NCBI GenBank assembly: GCA_036560445.1
Contig: DATBRG010000001.1
Coordinates: 30,631-94,630, forward strand
Source: DATBRG01 sp036560445
Lineage (GTDB): Bacteria > Pseudomonadota > Gammaproteobacteria > Burkholderiales > Methylophilaceae
DNA length: 64,000 bases
Direction: 5' to 3'
The translations under genes and the position numbers were made by a program. Below the pieces are notes generated by a model. That model searched no databases. It was not told where the DNA came from and saw only the letters and a list, made by a program, of their open reading frames with translations. Below are positions 1 to 8,021 of this stretch, piece by piece; position 1 is the stretch's first letter, and every line of letters starts with the position of its first letter.

Positions 1-1
1 C

Positions 2-1606
2 CTGAATGGTGGCGCGGGTAACGATACGCTGGACGGCGGTTCAGGGAATGATGTTTTGTTTGGCGGTGCAGACAACGATACTTATGTTGTTGATAGCGTT
101 AATGATGTTGTCACCGAGCTTAGCAACGAAGGCACCGATACCATACAGACCGCCCTTGCCAGCCTTGATTTACACGCTTATAGCAATATTGAAAACCTCG
201 TTCACACTGGTTCAGTCAACTTCACTGGAACTGGGAATGGTCAGGATAACTCGATCACCGGCGGCACAGGCAGCGACACGCTGAATGGCGGCGGCGGAAA
301 TGACACGCTGGTAGGGGGTGCAGGTAACGACACTTATATTATTGACAGCTTGAGCGATGTAATTACCGAGGCCAGCAACGAAGGCACTGATACTATCCAG
401 ACTAGTCTCACTGTCATTAATCTGAATGCTTATACCGAGATAGAGAACATTTTCCATACTGGCTCAAGTGACTTTATTGGAACCGGTACCGCAGCAAATA
501 ACTCCCTGACTGGCGGCTCGGGTAACGATAGTCTCTCGGGGCTCGGTGGCAATGACACGCTGGATGGCGGAGCCGGCAATGACACCCTCGTAGGCGGATC
601 AGGCAATGATACTTACATCGTCGATAGCACAAGTGATGTGGTTGATGAGGCTGGTAATACAGATACTGCTGACACCATACGCACCGGCCTAACCAGCCTG
701 GACCTGAACTCCTACAGCAACATTGAAAACCTGGTTCACACCGGCGCAACAAATTTCACAGGGACTGGTACTTCATCGGACAATTCAATCACAGGCGGTT
801 CAGGCAACGATACGCTGAATGGTGATACAGGTAACGATACGCTGGATGGCGGTACAGGTAATGATGTTCTGATTGGCGGTACAGGTAATGATGTCTATAT
901 AGTTGATAACGTCAGCGATGTGGTTACCGAAGCCAGCAACGAAGGCACTGATACCATCCTGACCAGCCTGACCAGTTTGGACCTGAATGCTTTCAGCAAT
1001 ATCGAGAATCTGACCCACACCAGCTCAACCAACTTTATTGGCACTGGTAACTCTGCGGATAACTCCATCGCCGGGAACTCGGGGAACGATACATTGAATG
1101 GCGGCGCAGGCAACGATAACCTTTCGGGCGGCGGCGGCAATGATGTCCTTAACGGTGGCTCAGGTAATGATTCTCTGAATGGTAGCTCAGGCAACGATGT
1201 CCTGACTGGTAGCGCAGGCAGCGATACCTTGGCTGGTGGCTCGGGTAACGATCTGCTGACGGGTGGTGCCGATAATGATGTCTTTGTATTCGATACCGCG
1301 TTGGGCTCTACCAATATAGACACCATTAGCGATTTCAATAGCAGTAGTGAACATGACATTCTCTCACTGAGCCATTCGATTTTCTCCAATTTGGCCATTG
1401 GCGACCTGACAACAACTGGGAATGCCTTTGATACTGGTTCTGGAGCCGGAGCAGTTGCAACAACAACCGACCCAACCATTATCTACGATACCACCAGCGG
1501 AGCCTTATATTACGATGCTGATGGCACAGGCAGTGCCGCCGCTGTACAGTTTGCAACCCTGACCGGAGCCCCAGCTCTGACTGCGATTGATATCCATATT
1601 GTCTAG
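2..1606 (+). CDS. RTX-type calcium-binding repeat protein, C-terminal part (5' end outside window)
   Basis: The frame is open from the first bases, so the N-terminus lies outside the window; 534 residues are visible. They consist of GGxGNDxLx nonapeptide repeats, which form Ca2+-binding parallel beta-rolls, alternating with four copies of a longer module that begins NDxYxVD and contains the motif NIENL. A final run of nonapeptides (about 1078-1280) is followed by a serralysin-like tail that starts DVFVFDTALG and continues with DTISDF. The acidic and hydroxylated C-terminus ending in IDIHIV resembles uncleaved type I secretion signals. RTX proteins of this kind are usually exported by an ABC/MFP/TolC machine, which is not in view. 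Activity (adhesin, S-layer, enzyme) cannot be told from this end. The next gene starts 12 bp downstream. Confidence 0.9.
   Translation: MNGGAGNDTLDGGSGNDVLFGGADNDTYVVDSVNDVVTELSNEGTDTIQTALASLDLHAYSNIENLVHTGSVNFTGTGNGQDNSITGGTGSDTLNGGGGNDTLVGGAGNDTYIIDSLSDVITEASNEGTDTIQTSLTVINLNAYTEIENIFHTGSSDFIGTGTAANNSLTGGSGNDSLSGLGGNDTLDGGAGNDTLVGGSGNDTYIVDSTSDVVDEAGNTDTADTIRTGLTSLDLNSYSNIENLVHTGATNFTGTGTSSDNSITGGSGNDTLNGDTGNDTLDGGTGNDVLIGGTGNDVYIVDNVSDVVTEASNEGTDTILTSLTSLDLNAFSNIENLTHTSSTNFIGTGNSADNSIAGNSGNDTLNGGAGNDNLSGGGGNDVLNGGSGNDSLNGSSGNDVLTGSAGSDTLAGGSGNDLLTGGADNDVFVFDTALGSTNIDTISDFNSSSEHDILSLSHSIFSNLAIGDLTTTGNAFDTGSGAGAVATTTDPTIIYDTTSGALYYDADGTGSAAAVQFATLTGAPALTAIDIHIV
74..1280 (+). repeat. RTX super-repeats: four NDxYxVD modules plus nonapeptide tract
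   Basis: Coding repeats inside the RTX gene. Modules begin at 74, 326, 605 and 887 (codons for NDTY or NDVY). The spacings are 84, 93 and 94 codons; the differences are one extra nonapeptide (9 codons) and one extra codon. Each module has a non-RTX stretch of about 60 residues with NEGTDTI, SLDLNAYSNIENL and HTG...GTG motifs, then 2-4 nonapeptides. From about 1078 to 1280 only nonapeptides occur. Confidence 0.85.
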
Positions 1607-1618
1607 TACTTAACTATC

Positions 1619-2089
1619 ATGAACCTCGAAACCTGGGAGCTATTAAGCTATATCGTCACTGTGTTCGGCCTGCCCCTGGCTATTGTGGCTTTCATTTTTG
1701 AGCAACGCAAAGAACGTGAAAATGAGGAGGAAGAGGTCTACCAGCTATTGTCTGATGCTTATACGGATTTCCTCAAGCTGGCCATGGAAAACCCTGACCT
1801 CAAGCTGCGAAGCCAGGCTGAAACTGCCAATCTCACCGAGGATCAACAGGAGCGCATGCATGTACTGTTTGAAATCCTCATTTCGCTGTTTGAGCGTGCT
1901 TACCTGCTGGCTTATGAAGACAAGATGACTGGCAAGCAACTGCGGCGCTGGCGCTCTTGGGATGACTATATGCGGGAATGGTGCGAGCGTGAGGATTTCC
2001 GTAAATTATTACCCAAACTGCTACAGGGCGAAGACCCGGACTTCTGCGCTTATATCGAGAATATCCTCAAAGAGACCCGCCATGCCTAA
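1619..2089 (+). CDS. Membrane-anchored hypothetical protein
   Basis: I do not recognise the family of this 156-residue protein. Residues about 7-27 form one hydrophobic segment. It is followed by a highly charged stretch (EQRKERENEEEE) and a helical, acidic and aromatic cytoplasmic-type domain with many Trp/Arg residues (RRWRSWDDYMREWCERED). It is probably an N-terminally anchored inner-membrane protein with its bulk in the cytoplasm. The ATG at 1619 lies 12 bp after the RTX stop codon. The gene overlaps the next one by 8 bp (2082-2089), so the two are probably translated together. No catalytic motif is visible. Close spacing suggests cotranscription with the RTX gene, but a functional link is only a guess. 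Confidence 0.7.
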   Translation: MNLETWELLSYIVTVFGLPLAIVAFIFEQRKERENEEEEVYQLLSDAYTDFLKLAMENPDLKLRSQAETANLTEDQQERMHVLFEILISLFERAYLLAYEDKMTGKQLRRWRSWDDYMREWCEREDFRKLLPKLLQGEDPDFCAYIENILKETRHA

Positions 2090-2324
2090 ACCACGGCTAG
2101 AATTGAACAGGCTGTTCTGGTTGGGGTTTATCTTGTTGATTGTTGGTAGCGGGCCTCTGCTGGCTATCATATTCGCTGCACAAGTCGGCTTGCTGGATGA
2201 CCCGAATCCGAACCCGGTCGGGTTCGGCATGCTGGCAGGCCTAACCTTCTGGCCTGCCATTATCATGATGCTGGTAGGCTTCGCCCGAGCCGTGCGTAAC
2301 CGCGACCAACAAGCTAAAAACTAG
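2082..2324 (+). CDS. Small two-helix membrane protein
   Basis: This 80-residue protein has two predicted membrane helices, at about 11-34 and 46-67, joined by a short loop rich in Asp, Pro and Asn (DDPNPNPV). The C-terminus is basic (RAVRNRDQQAKN), which suggests the tail is cytoplasmic. I chose the ATG at 2082 because it overlaps the stop codon of the preceding gene by 8 bp, as in translationally coupled pairs. In-frame starts further upstream would put most of the extension inside the neighbour. No family recognised. It probably works with the membrane-anchored protein encoded just before it. Confidence 0.65.
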   Translation: MPKPRLELNRLFWLGFILLIVGSGPLLAIIFAAQVGLLDDPNPNPVGFGMLAGLTFWPAIIMMLVGFARAVRNRDQQAKN

Positions 2325-2353
2325 CTAGGCTTCAACCAGAACCAATCTACCTC

Positions 2354-3220
2354 TCATTGAATGACGGTCAACTTAAAACCTGCATCCCTTAAACGCTCAA
2401 CCAAACCACCTTTGCCCGCCAGGTGCGATGCGCCGATTGCAATAAAAACCGGGCTTTCATTTGCCTGCTGGGCAATACGTTCAGCCATGCGCACATTACG
2501 CTCATCAATGAGTTTAACGCGCATCCTTGCCCATAAATCCTTGGTGAGCATGCCACCTGTGATCTTGTCATCCAGGCCGGCGATCTTGGCACTGTCCTCA
2601 GTCAGGTAAGCATTGAGTAGAGATTCAAAATCTTTTTCTTTCTCTTCCTGGCTACGCTTCAGCACTGCGCGCAACATGGTCAGCTGATCCTCCTGACTGA
2701 AACTATCCAGCATACCAAAGTGCTCGGCCGTATCTTCAATGCCCAATATCTGCTTGGATTGCTCCTGCGCCTTGGCAAAAAGTTGTACATCCTGTGTAAA
2801 AGGCGACTGCGGCTTGGGCAGATCAAACACCATGGCCAACAGCCATGGTTTCATATGCATCGCAACATCGGTATGCATGGCATGAAAATCGGCGAGTTTC
2901 ATCAACTGCTGCATCTCGGTTTCAGTCAGCAGATCACTGATTACATGGTCCTTCATGAAATAAACAGTGGGGTCTGATGGCGGCAGCGTCTCCATCATAA
3001 AGGCATCACTATCAGAAAGCGCTTTTAACAAGGCAGGCGAAAAGTCGTTAACGCGCGGATCATCCGAATGCATGGTGCCGAATAGATAGCTCACCTTGCC
3101 GCCAGGCGCCTCAGCCTTCCATAACAAGCCCTTTTCGGCGGCTTGCCCACTCATCACAAAACATAGCAGAACTACAGAAAAAAGGCCTCGCATGAGGCCA
3201 TTGAAACTAAGTGCGCGCAT
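2354..3220 (-). CDS. TraB/GumN (YbaP-like) family protein
   Basis: This 288-residue exported protein has a hydrophobic signal sequence with a likely cleavage site near GQA-AEK. It carries the two GxxH motifs typical of the TraB/PrgY/GumN/Tiki superfamily: GTMH at 48-51 near the N-terminus and GASH at 263-266 near the C-terminus. These are thought to bind a metal at the active site of a possible peptidase. The physiological substrate is unknown. An ATG at 3226 is also in frame, but AGGA lies directly against it, while the ATG at 3220 has proper Shine-Dalgarno spacing (about 6 nt), so I prefer 3220. It starts 8 bp after the ygiQ stop codon and is probably cotranscribed with ygiQ. Confidence 0.85.
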   Translation of the reverse strand: MRALSFNGLMRGLFSVVLLCFVMSGQAAEKGLLWKAEAPGGKVSYLFGTMHSDDPRVNDFSPALLKALSDSDAFMMETLPPSDPTVYFMKDHVISDLLTETEMQQLMKLADFHAMHTDVAMHMKPWLLAMVFDLPKPQSPFTQDVQLFAKAQEQSKQILGIEDTAEHFGMLDSFSQEDQLTMLRAVLKRSQEEKEKDFESLLNAYLTEDSAKIAGLDDKITGGMLTKDLWARMRVKLIDERNVRMAERIAQQANESPVFIAIGASHLAGKGGLVERLRDAGFKLTVIQ

Positions 3221-3228
3221 AAGCATTC

Positions 3229-5376
3229 CTATCTGTTTGGACGAATTGCCCTTTTCGACACTGGCTCATGCTTTCGAGTTCTCGCGGCAGGAACAATCGG
3301 TTTCGCCGTAATAGGTTGAAATGCTGGAACCAGATGTTTTTTGCCATTCCCAATCAAATCGGCACGGCCCATATTCTTCAAAGCCTCGCGCAGTAAAGGC
3401 CAGTTATTGGGGTCATGGTAGCGGATGAACGCCTTATGCAATCGACGCACACCGCCAGCCTTGGGGATGGCTACCTCTTCGCTGTCTGCGGTCACCTTGC
3501 GCAATGGATTCTTACCCGAGTGATACATAGCAGTCGCCATGGCCATCGGTGTCGGCGTAAATGTCTGTACCTGATCCAGACGGAATCTATTAGCCTTCAG
3601 CCACAACGCCAGATTGAGCATGTCCTCATCTGTGGTACCAGGATGTGCGGCAATGAAGTAGGGAATCAGGTATTGCTCCTTGCCCGCTTCCTTGCTGAAA
3701 CGCTCGAACATTTCCTTGAACCTGTCGTAAGCACCCATGCCCGGCTTCATCATCTTGGAGAGTACGTTCTCTTCGGAATGTTCAGGTGCAATTTTCAGGT
3801 AGCCGCCGACGTGATGCTGCACCAGTTCTTTCACATATTCCGGTGATGTCACAGCCAAGTCGTAACGCAGACCAGAGCCAATCAGAATCTTCTTTACACC
3901 CTTGATGGCACGGGCTTTACGGTATAGCTGAATCAATGCCGAATGATCGGTATTGAGGTTTTCGCAAATGCCCGGATACACGCATGACAGCTTGCGGCAA
4001 GACTGTTCTATCTTCTCGCTCTTGCAGGCCATACGGTACATATTGGCTGTCGGCCCGCCGAGATCGGAGATCACGCCGGTGAAGCCTTCCACCTTGTCGC
4101 GTATCTCTTCCACTTCACGCAGGATGGATTCCTCGGAGCGGCTCTGGATGATGCGGCCTTCGTGCTCGGTAATCGAACAGAAAGTGCAGCCGCCGAAGCA
4201 TCCGCGCATGATGTTGACCGAGAAACGGATCATCTCCCATGCTGGAATCTTGGCATCGTTATAGACTGGATGTGGCTTGCGCGCATAGGGCAAGTCGTAG
4301 ATGTAATCCATCTCTTTGGTGGTGAGTGGAATCGGCGGTGGATTCAGCCAGACTTCGCGGTCCCCATGACGCTGCACAAGCGCGCGAGCATTGCCTGGGT
4401 TGGCTTCCAGGTGCAGCACGCGTGAAGCGTGGGCATAGAGGACTGGATCAGCCGCGACTTCTTCATAAGCCGGCAGGCGTACCACTTGCAAAGCGCGATC
4501 AGCTTTGGGTTTACGGATAATTTGGATAACATTGACGGATGCATCTGCTTCAGCAGCCTTGGCTGAGGTACTGGCACATGATTCACCAGTTTTCTCCATA
4601 GCTGGTTCCATGGCATACGGGTCTATCGGCGCATCAATTTTCCCGGGACGATCCAGATTGGTGGAAGCCACTTCAGACCAACCTTCGGGCAGGCTTTTGC
4701 GCAAATATGCGGTGCCGCGAATATCAGTAATCTCGGCTACTTTTTCACCCTTGGCAATGCGATGGCTCAACTCGACCAAGGCACGCTCGGCATTGCCATA
4801 GAGCAGGATATCGGCCTTGGAATCTACCAGCACGGAGCGGCGCACTTTATCCGACCAGTAATCATAATGAGCAATGCGCCGCAATGAGGCTTCAATGCTC
4901 CCAATCACCAGCGGCACATCGGGGAAGGCCTCACGACAACGCTGGCTATAGACCAGTACAGCGCGGTCTGGCCGCTTACCAGCTTCGGCATTGGGTGTGT
5001 AGGCGTCATCGGAGCGAATCTTGCGGTCAGCCGTGTAGCGATTGACCAGCGAATCCATATTGCCCGCAGTCACGCCAAAATACAGGTTAGGTTTACCCAA
5101 GGCTTTAAAAGCATCGGCCGATTGCCAATCAGGCTGGGCAATAATCCCAACGCGAAAGCCTTGTGCTTCCAGCAAACGCCCTACCAGCGCCATGCCAAAG
5201 CTGGGATGGTCGATGTAAGCATCGCCTGTCACCAGGATGATGTCGCAGCTATCCCAGCCCAGCGCGTCCATCTCAGCACGACTCATGGGCAGAATGGGCG
5301 CAGCACCAAAACGCTTTGCCCAATAAGGACGGTAGCTGTTGATTGGTTTAGCCAGATTGTGGGTGTATTGCTCCAT
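3229..5376 (-). CDS. ygiQ: YgiQ family radical SAM protein
   Basis: This 715-residue protein belongs to the UPF0313/YgiQ radical SAM family. The [4Fe-4S] cluster motif CxxxCxxC is present as C393, C397 and C400 within RGCFGGCTFC. Family-typical N-terminal features are WDSCDIILVTGDAYIDHPSFG and the SIEASLRRIAHYDYWSDKVRRS block. The TIM-barrel core is followed by a C-terminal extension ending in a basic, Pro-rich tail. Family members are iron-sulfur enzymes that use S-adenosylmethionine, but their substrate is not established. It is transcribed divergently from aat across about 140 bp and upstream of the TraB/GumN gene. Residues about 250-285 (rich in Ala, Ser and Glu) look like a low-complexity insertion. 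Confidence 0.93.
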   Translation of the reverse strand: MEQYTHNLAKPINSYRPYWAKRFGAAPILPMSRAEMDALGWDSCDIILVTGDAYIDHPSFGMALVGRLLEAQGFRVGIIAQPDWQSADAFKALGKPNLYFGVTAGNMDSLVNRYTADRKIRSDDAYTPNAEAGKRPDRAVLVYSQRCREAFPDVPLVIGSIEASLRRIAHYDYWSDKVRRSVLVDSKADILLYGNAERALVELSHRIAKGEKVAEITDIRGTAYLRKSLPEGWSEVASTNLDRPGKIDAPIDPYAMEPAMEKTGESCASTSAKAAEADASVNVIQIIRKPKADRALQVVRLPAYEEVAADPVLYAHASRVLHLEANPGNARALVQRHGDREVWLNPPPIPLTTKEMDYIYDLPYARKPHPVYNDAKIPAWEMIRFSVNIMRGCFGGCTFCSITEHEGRIIQSRSEESILREVEEIRDKVEGFTGVISDLGGPTANMYRMACKSEKIEQSCRKLSCVYPGICENLNTDHSALIQLYRKARAIKGVKKILIGSGLRYDLAVTSPEYVKELVQHHVGGYLKIAPEHSEENVLSKMMKPGMGAYDRFKEMFERFSKEAGKEQYLIPYFIAAHPGTTDEDMLNLALWLKANRFRLDQVQTFTPTPMAMATAMYHSGKNPLRKVTADSEEVAIPKAGGVRRLHKAFIRYHDPNNWPLLREALKNMGRADLIGNGKKHLVPAFQPITAKPIVPAARTRKHEPVSKRAIRPNR

Positions 5377-5518
5377 AGGCCGCGCATTCTACTCTGTAAT
5401 AGACTGATTACGAAGCAGTTTTACAATCCATTTACAGCTTGGTTAAGTAAAATCCGCCACATGTGACTAAACCATAGCAAAATAAGCATCTCGGCAATGA
5501 TTTAGACTGATACTCGTC

Positions 5519-6196
5519 ATGATCCCCTGGCTAACGGCTAACGCACCCTTCCCTTCAATAGAATCAGCTTTGCAAGAGCCAAACGGCCTGTTGGCTGCAG
5601 GTGGGGATTTATCCGCAAAACGCCTGTTACAAGCTTATAAGCTTGGAGTTTTCCCTTGGTTTAGCGAAGGCCAACCTATCCTTTGGTGGAGCCCGGATCC
5701 GCGGATGGTGCTGTTTCCGGGTGAACTATATATATCAAGCTCTCTCAAGAAACGCCTGAGAAAAAATGAATATGAAATCCGCTTTGACAGTGCTTTCAGA
5801 GCAGTGATGCTGGCTTGTGCCACTACCCCGCGGCCAGGCCAGGATGGTACCTGGATAACTCAGGAAATCCTCGATGCTTATTGCCAGCTATATCAGCTTG
5901 GCTATGCGCACAGTGTTGAAACCTGGATTGATGGACAACTTGCAGGAGGTATCTATGGAGTGGCTATAGGCCGCATGTTTTATGGGGAATCCATGTTTCA
6001 TCATGTAACCGATGCCTCAAAAATCGCCTTCGTGCATCTCGTGCAGTATTTACAGCAACACGACTTCGGTATGCTGGATTGCCAAATGAAAACCTCGCAT
6101 CTGGCCTCTCTCGGGGCGCGTGAAATACCCCGTATGGAATTCTCGCTAAAATTGGCAGAATTGGTAAACTATCCACAAGTATCCAGCGATTGGTAA
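5519..6196 (+). CDS. aat: Leucyl/phenylalanyl-tRNA--protein transferase
   Basis: Transfers Leu or Phe from aminoacyl-tRNA to proteins with N-terminal Arg or Lys, marking them for ClpS/ClpAP degradation (bacterial N-degron pathway). The 225 residues match the family length. Diagnostic blocks are FPSIESALQEPNGLLAAGGDLS near the N-terminus (in part), YKLGVFPWFSEGQPILWWSPDPR around 40-62, and GESMFHH in the second half. The ATG at 5519 begins the characteristic MIPWL start. The downstream gene bpt starts 7 bp after the stop codon, so both leucyltransferases of the pathway are in one operon. Confidence 0.97.
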   Translation: MIPWLTANAPFPSIESALQEPNGLLAAGGDLSAKRLLQAYKLGVFPWFSEGQPILWWSPDPRMVLFPGELYISSSLKKRLRKNEYEIRFDSAFRAVMLACATTPRPGQDGTWITQEILDAYCQLYQLGYAHSVETWIDGQLAGGIYGVAIGRMFYGESMFHHVTDASKIAFVHLVQYLQQHDFGMLDCQMKTSHLASLGAREIPRMEFSLKLAELVNYPQVSSDW

Positions 6197-6203
6197 TTTG
6201 GCC

Positions 6204-6941
6204 ATGACACTACCTAGCGAACCACCGCTACAGAAGCTCCAGTTCTACGCCACCACCCCTTACAAGTGTGGCTATCTGGAAGGCAAATTGGCACAGTCCC
6301 TAATCGCTGCGCCGCACCACCTGATTGACGCCAACACCTATAGTGGCTTGATACAGTTGGGCTTTCGCCGTAGCGGTAAATTTGCCTATCGTCCGCATTG
6401 CGAACATTGCAATGCCTGCGTGCCAGTACGCTTGCCAGTCAATGAATTCCAGCCAACACGAAGTCAGCGCCGCGCATTCAAGCAGCACCAATCGCTACAA
6501 GCAACTATCCTACCCCTCAGTTTCAGCGAAGAACATTTTAAGCTCTACGCTACCTATCAAAGTGCTCGCCACAATAACGCCAGTGAAATACAGGATACTG
6601 CCGAGCAATATCGAAACTTTCTTGTGCAGAGTAATGTTGAGAGCGTGATGGTGGAATTCAGGCTGGATAACACCCTAAAAATCGTTAGCGTAGTCGATAT
6701 CGTCCGCGATGGCATTTCTGCGGTATATACTTTTTATGAAGCCGCCGACAGTAAAGCCAGTTACGGCACTTTCAATATACTCTGGCTGGTAGAGTGGTGC
6801 CACAGCCTTAAGCTACCTTACCTCTACCTGGGTTATTGGATAGCGGAAAGTCGCAAGATGGCCTACAAGAAAAACTTCAATCCGCAGCAAGGATTGATTG
6901 ATGGCGAATGGCAGGTGATTCATCATCTGCATCAAAAATAA
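6204..6941 (+). CDS. bpt: Aspartate/glutamate leucyltransferase (Bpt, ATE-like fold)
   Basis: Adds Leu to N-terminal Asp or Glu and so feeds acidic N-terminal substrates into the ClpS/ClpAP N-degron pathway. It is related to eukaryotic arginyltransferase ATE1. The 245-residue protein shows the N-terminal Cys cluster (C66, C69 and C72 in CEHCNACVPVR) and the C-terminal block LPYLYLGYWIAESRKMAYK. A TTG at 6198 is also in frame, but the ATG at 6204 is the more ordinary start. It lies immediately downstream of aat. The 160 bp that follow hold a long inverted repeat (7004-7043) and no gene. Confidence 0.93.
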   Translation: MTLPSEPPLQKLQFYATTPYKCGYLEGKLAQSLIAAPHHLIDANTYSGLIQLGFRRSGKFAYRPHCEHCNACVPVRLPVNEFQPTRSQRRAFKQHQSLQATILPLSFSEEHFKLYATYQSARHNNASEIQDTAEQYRNFLVQSNVESVMVEFRLDNTLKIVSVVDIVRDGISAVYTFYEAADSKASYGTFNILWLVEWCHSLKLPYLYLGYWIAESRKMAYKKNFNPQQGLIDGEWQVIHHLHQK

Positions 6942-7003
6942 TTGAATAGGTTTTGAACTTTCTGCATAAGTTTCATTCTTATTCATTGTCATCTCCCTGC
7001 AAT

Positions 7004-7043
7004 CGACGTTTTAGTCAGGAATGAGCCCCTTACTAAAACGTCG
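7004..7043. repeat. 12-bp perfect inverted repeat in the bpt-tyrA gap
   Basis: CGACGTTTTAGT at 7004-7015 is repeated inverted as ACTAAAACGTCG at 7032-7043, around a 16-nt loop. No T-run follows on either strand, so it is not a standard intrinsic terminator. It could be an operator, an mRNA-stabilising hairpin or part of a small RNA. Confidence 0.6.
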
Positions 7044-7102
7044 CTCTTGCTTCAGTACTTCCCCTCTATGAAATACCTTCTACAAGCAGCACCATTGCTG
7101 CG

Positions 7103-7111
7103 TGTTACAAT
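7103..7111 (+). promoter_or_regulatory. Possible extended -10 of the tyrA promoter
   Basis: TGTTACAAT reads as an extended -10 element (TGnTACAAT). Transcription would start near 7118, between the GTG at 7102 and the TTG at 7141. That fits use of the TTG as tyrA start. No good -35 hexamer is visible. Confidence 0.3.
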
Positions 7112-7140
7112 TTGTTTTTTTGCATGTCGGCAGTCATCTC

Positions 7141-8019
7141 TTGAATAAACTGGTTATTTTTGGCGTAGGCTTGATTGGCGGTTCGCTCGCTTTGGCCTTG
7201 CAACGTGCGAACCATGTTCAGCATATTGTTGGTGTTGGCCGCACTAGTGACAGCCTGCAAACTGCGCTGGACATGAACGTAATCAATACTATCGAAACAG
7301 ACTCGGCAAAAGCCGTGGAGAATGCGGATATGGTAGTAGTGGCCGTGCCTGTCGCCCAGACTGCAAGCATCTTTTCCGCTATCGCACCCCATCTGAGCCA
7401 TAAAACTGTCGTCACCGATGTTGGTAGTACCAAAGGCGACATTATTGCTTATGCCGAAAAGCTGCTTGGCGACAAAGTTTCCCGGTTTGTGCCTGGGCAT
7501 CCGATTGCCGGAGCAGAGAAAAGTGGCGTAACCGCGGCAAACGCCAAGCTTTTTGAAGGTAAGAATGTTGTGTTAACCCCGACAGCTAAAACCGATAGCC
7601 AAGCTTTAGAGCAAGTACGTGCGATGTGGTCTGCTGCTGGTGCCAACCTCAAGCAGATGAGCGCCGACAATCACGACAGCATCTTCGCTGCGGTTAGCCA
7701 TTTACCACATCTGCTGGCATTTGCTTTAGTCAATGATCTGGCGTCACGCGATAACTCAGGGCAATTATTCGAGTTTGCCGCCAGTGGTTTCCGCGATTTC
7801 ACCCGCATTGCTGGCAGCTCGCCAGAAATGTGGCGTGATATCAGCCTTGCCAACCGCGATGCACTACTGGAAGAACTGACTACCTACCAAAATGAATTAG
7901 CCAACCTGCATAGCCTCTTAAAGAATAGCGATAGCGCAGCTTTACAAGCACTGTTTGAGCGGGCGAGCTATGCTCGCAATCAATGGGCGAATTCTCAAGA
8001 GAAACTCAAGAAACCTTAA
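7141..8019 (+). CDS. tyrA: Prephenate dehydrogenase
   Basis: Oxidatively decarboxylates prephenate to 4-hydroxyphenylpyruvate in tyrosine synthesis. The N-terminal Rossmann dinucleotide motif FGVGLIGGS comes right after the start and is followed by conserved VGxxR, DVGSTKG, PGHPIAGAEKSG and SHLPHLLAFAL blocks. There is no chorismate mutase or ACT domain, so it is the monofunctional form. I chose TTG at 7141 (292 residues, MNKLVIFGVG), because family members begin only a few residues before the glycine-rich loop. A GTG at 7102 would add 13 atypical hydrophobic residues and is the alternative. It forms the start of the conserved run tyrA-aroA-cmk-rpsA-ihfB. Confidence 0.93.
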   Translation: MNKLVIFGVGLIGGSLALALQRANHVQHIVGVGRTSDSLQTALDMNVINTIETDSAKAVENADMVVVAVPVAQTASIFSAIAPHLSHKTVVTDVGSTKGDIIAYAEKLLGDKVSRFVPGHPIAGAEKSGVTAANAKLFEGKNVVLTPTAKTDSQALEQVRAMWSAAGANLKQMSADNHDSIFAAVSHLPHLLAFALVNDLASRDNSGQLFEFAASGFRDFTRIAGSSPEMWRDISLANRDALLEELTTYQNELANLHSLLKNSDSAALQALFERASYARNQWANSQEKLKKP

Positions 8020-8021
8020 CA

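Noticed and set aside
895..1479. Long minus-strand open frame opposite the RTX gene
   Set aside because: It only mirrors the repeats (Pro/Leu/Ser-rich low complexity) and has no ribosome site. The plus-strand RTX reading has clear motifs.
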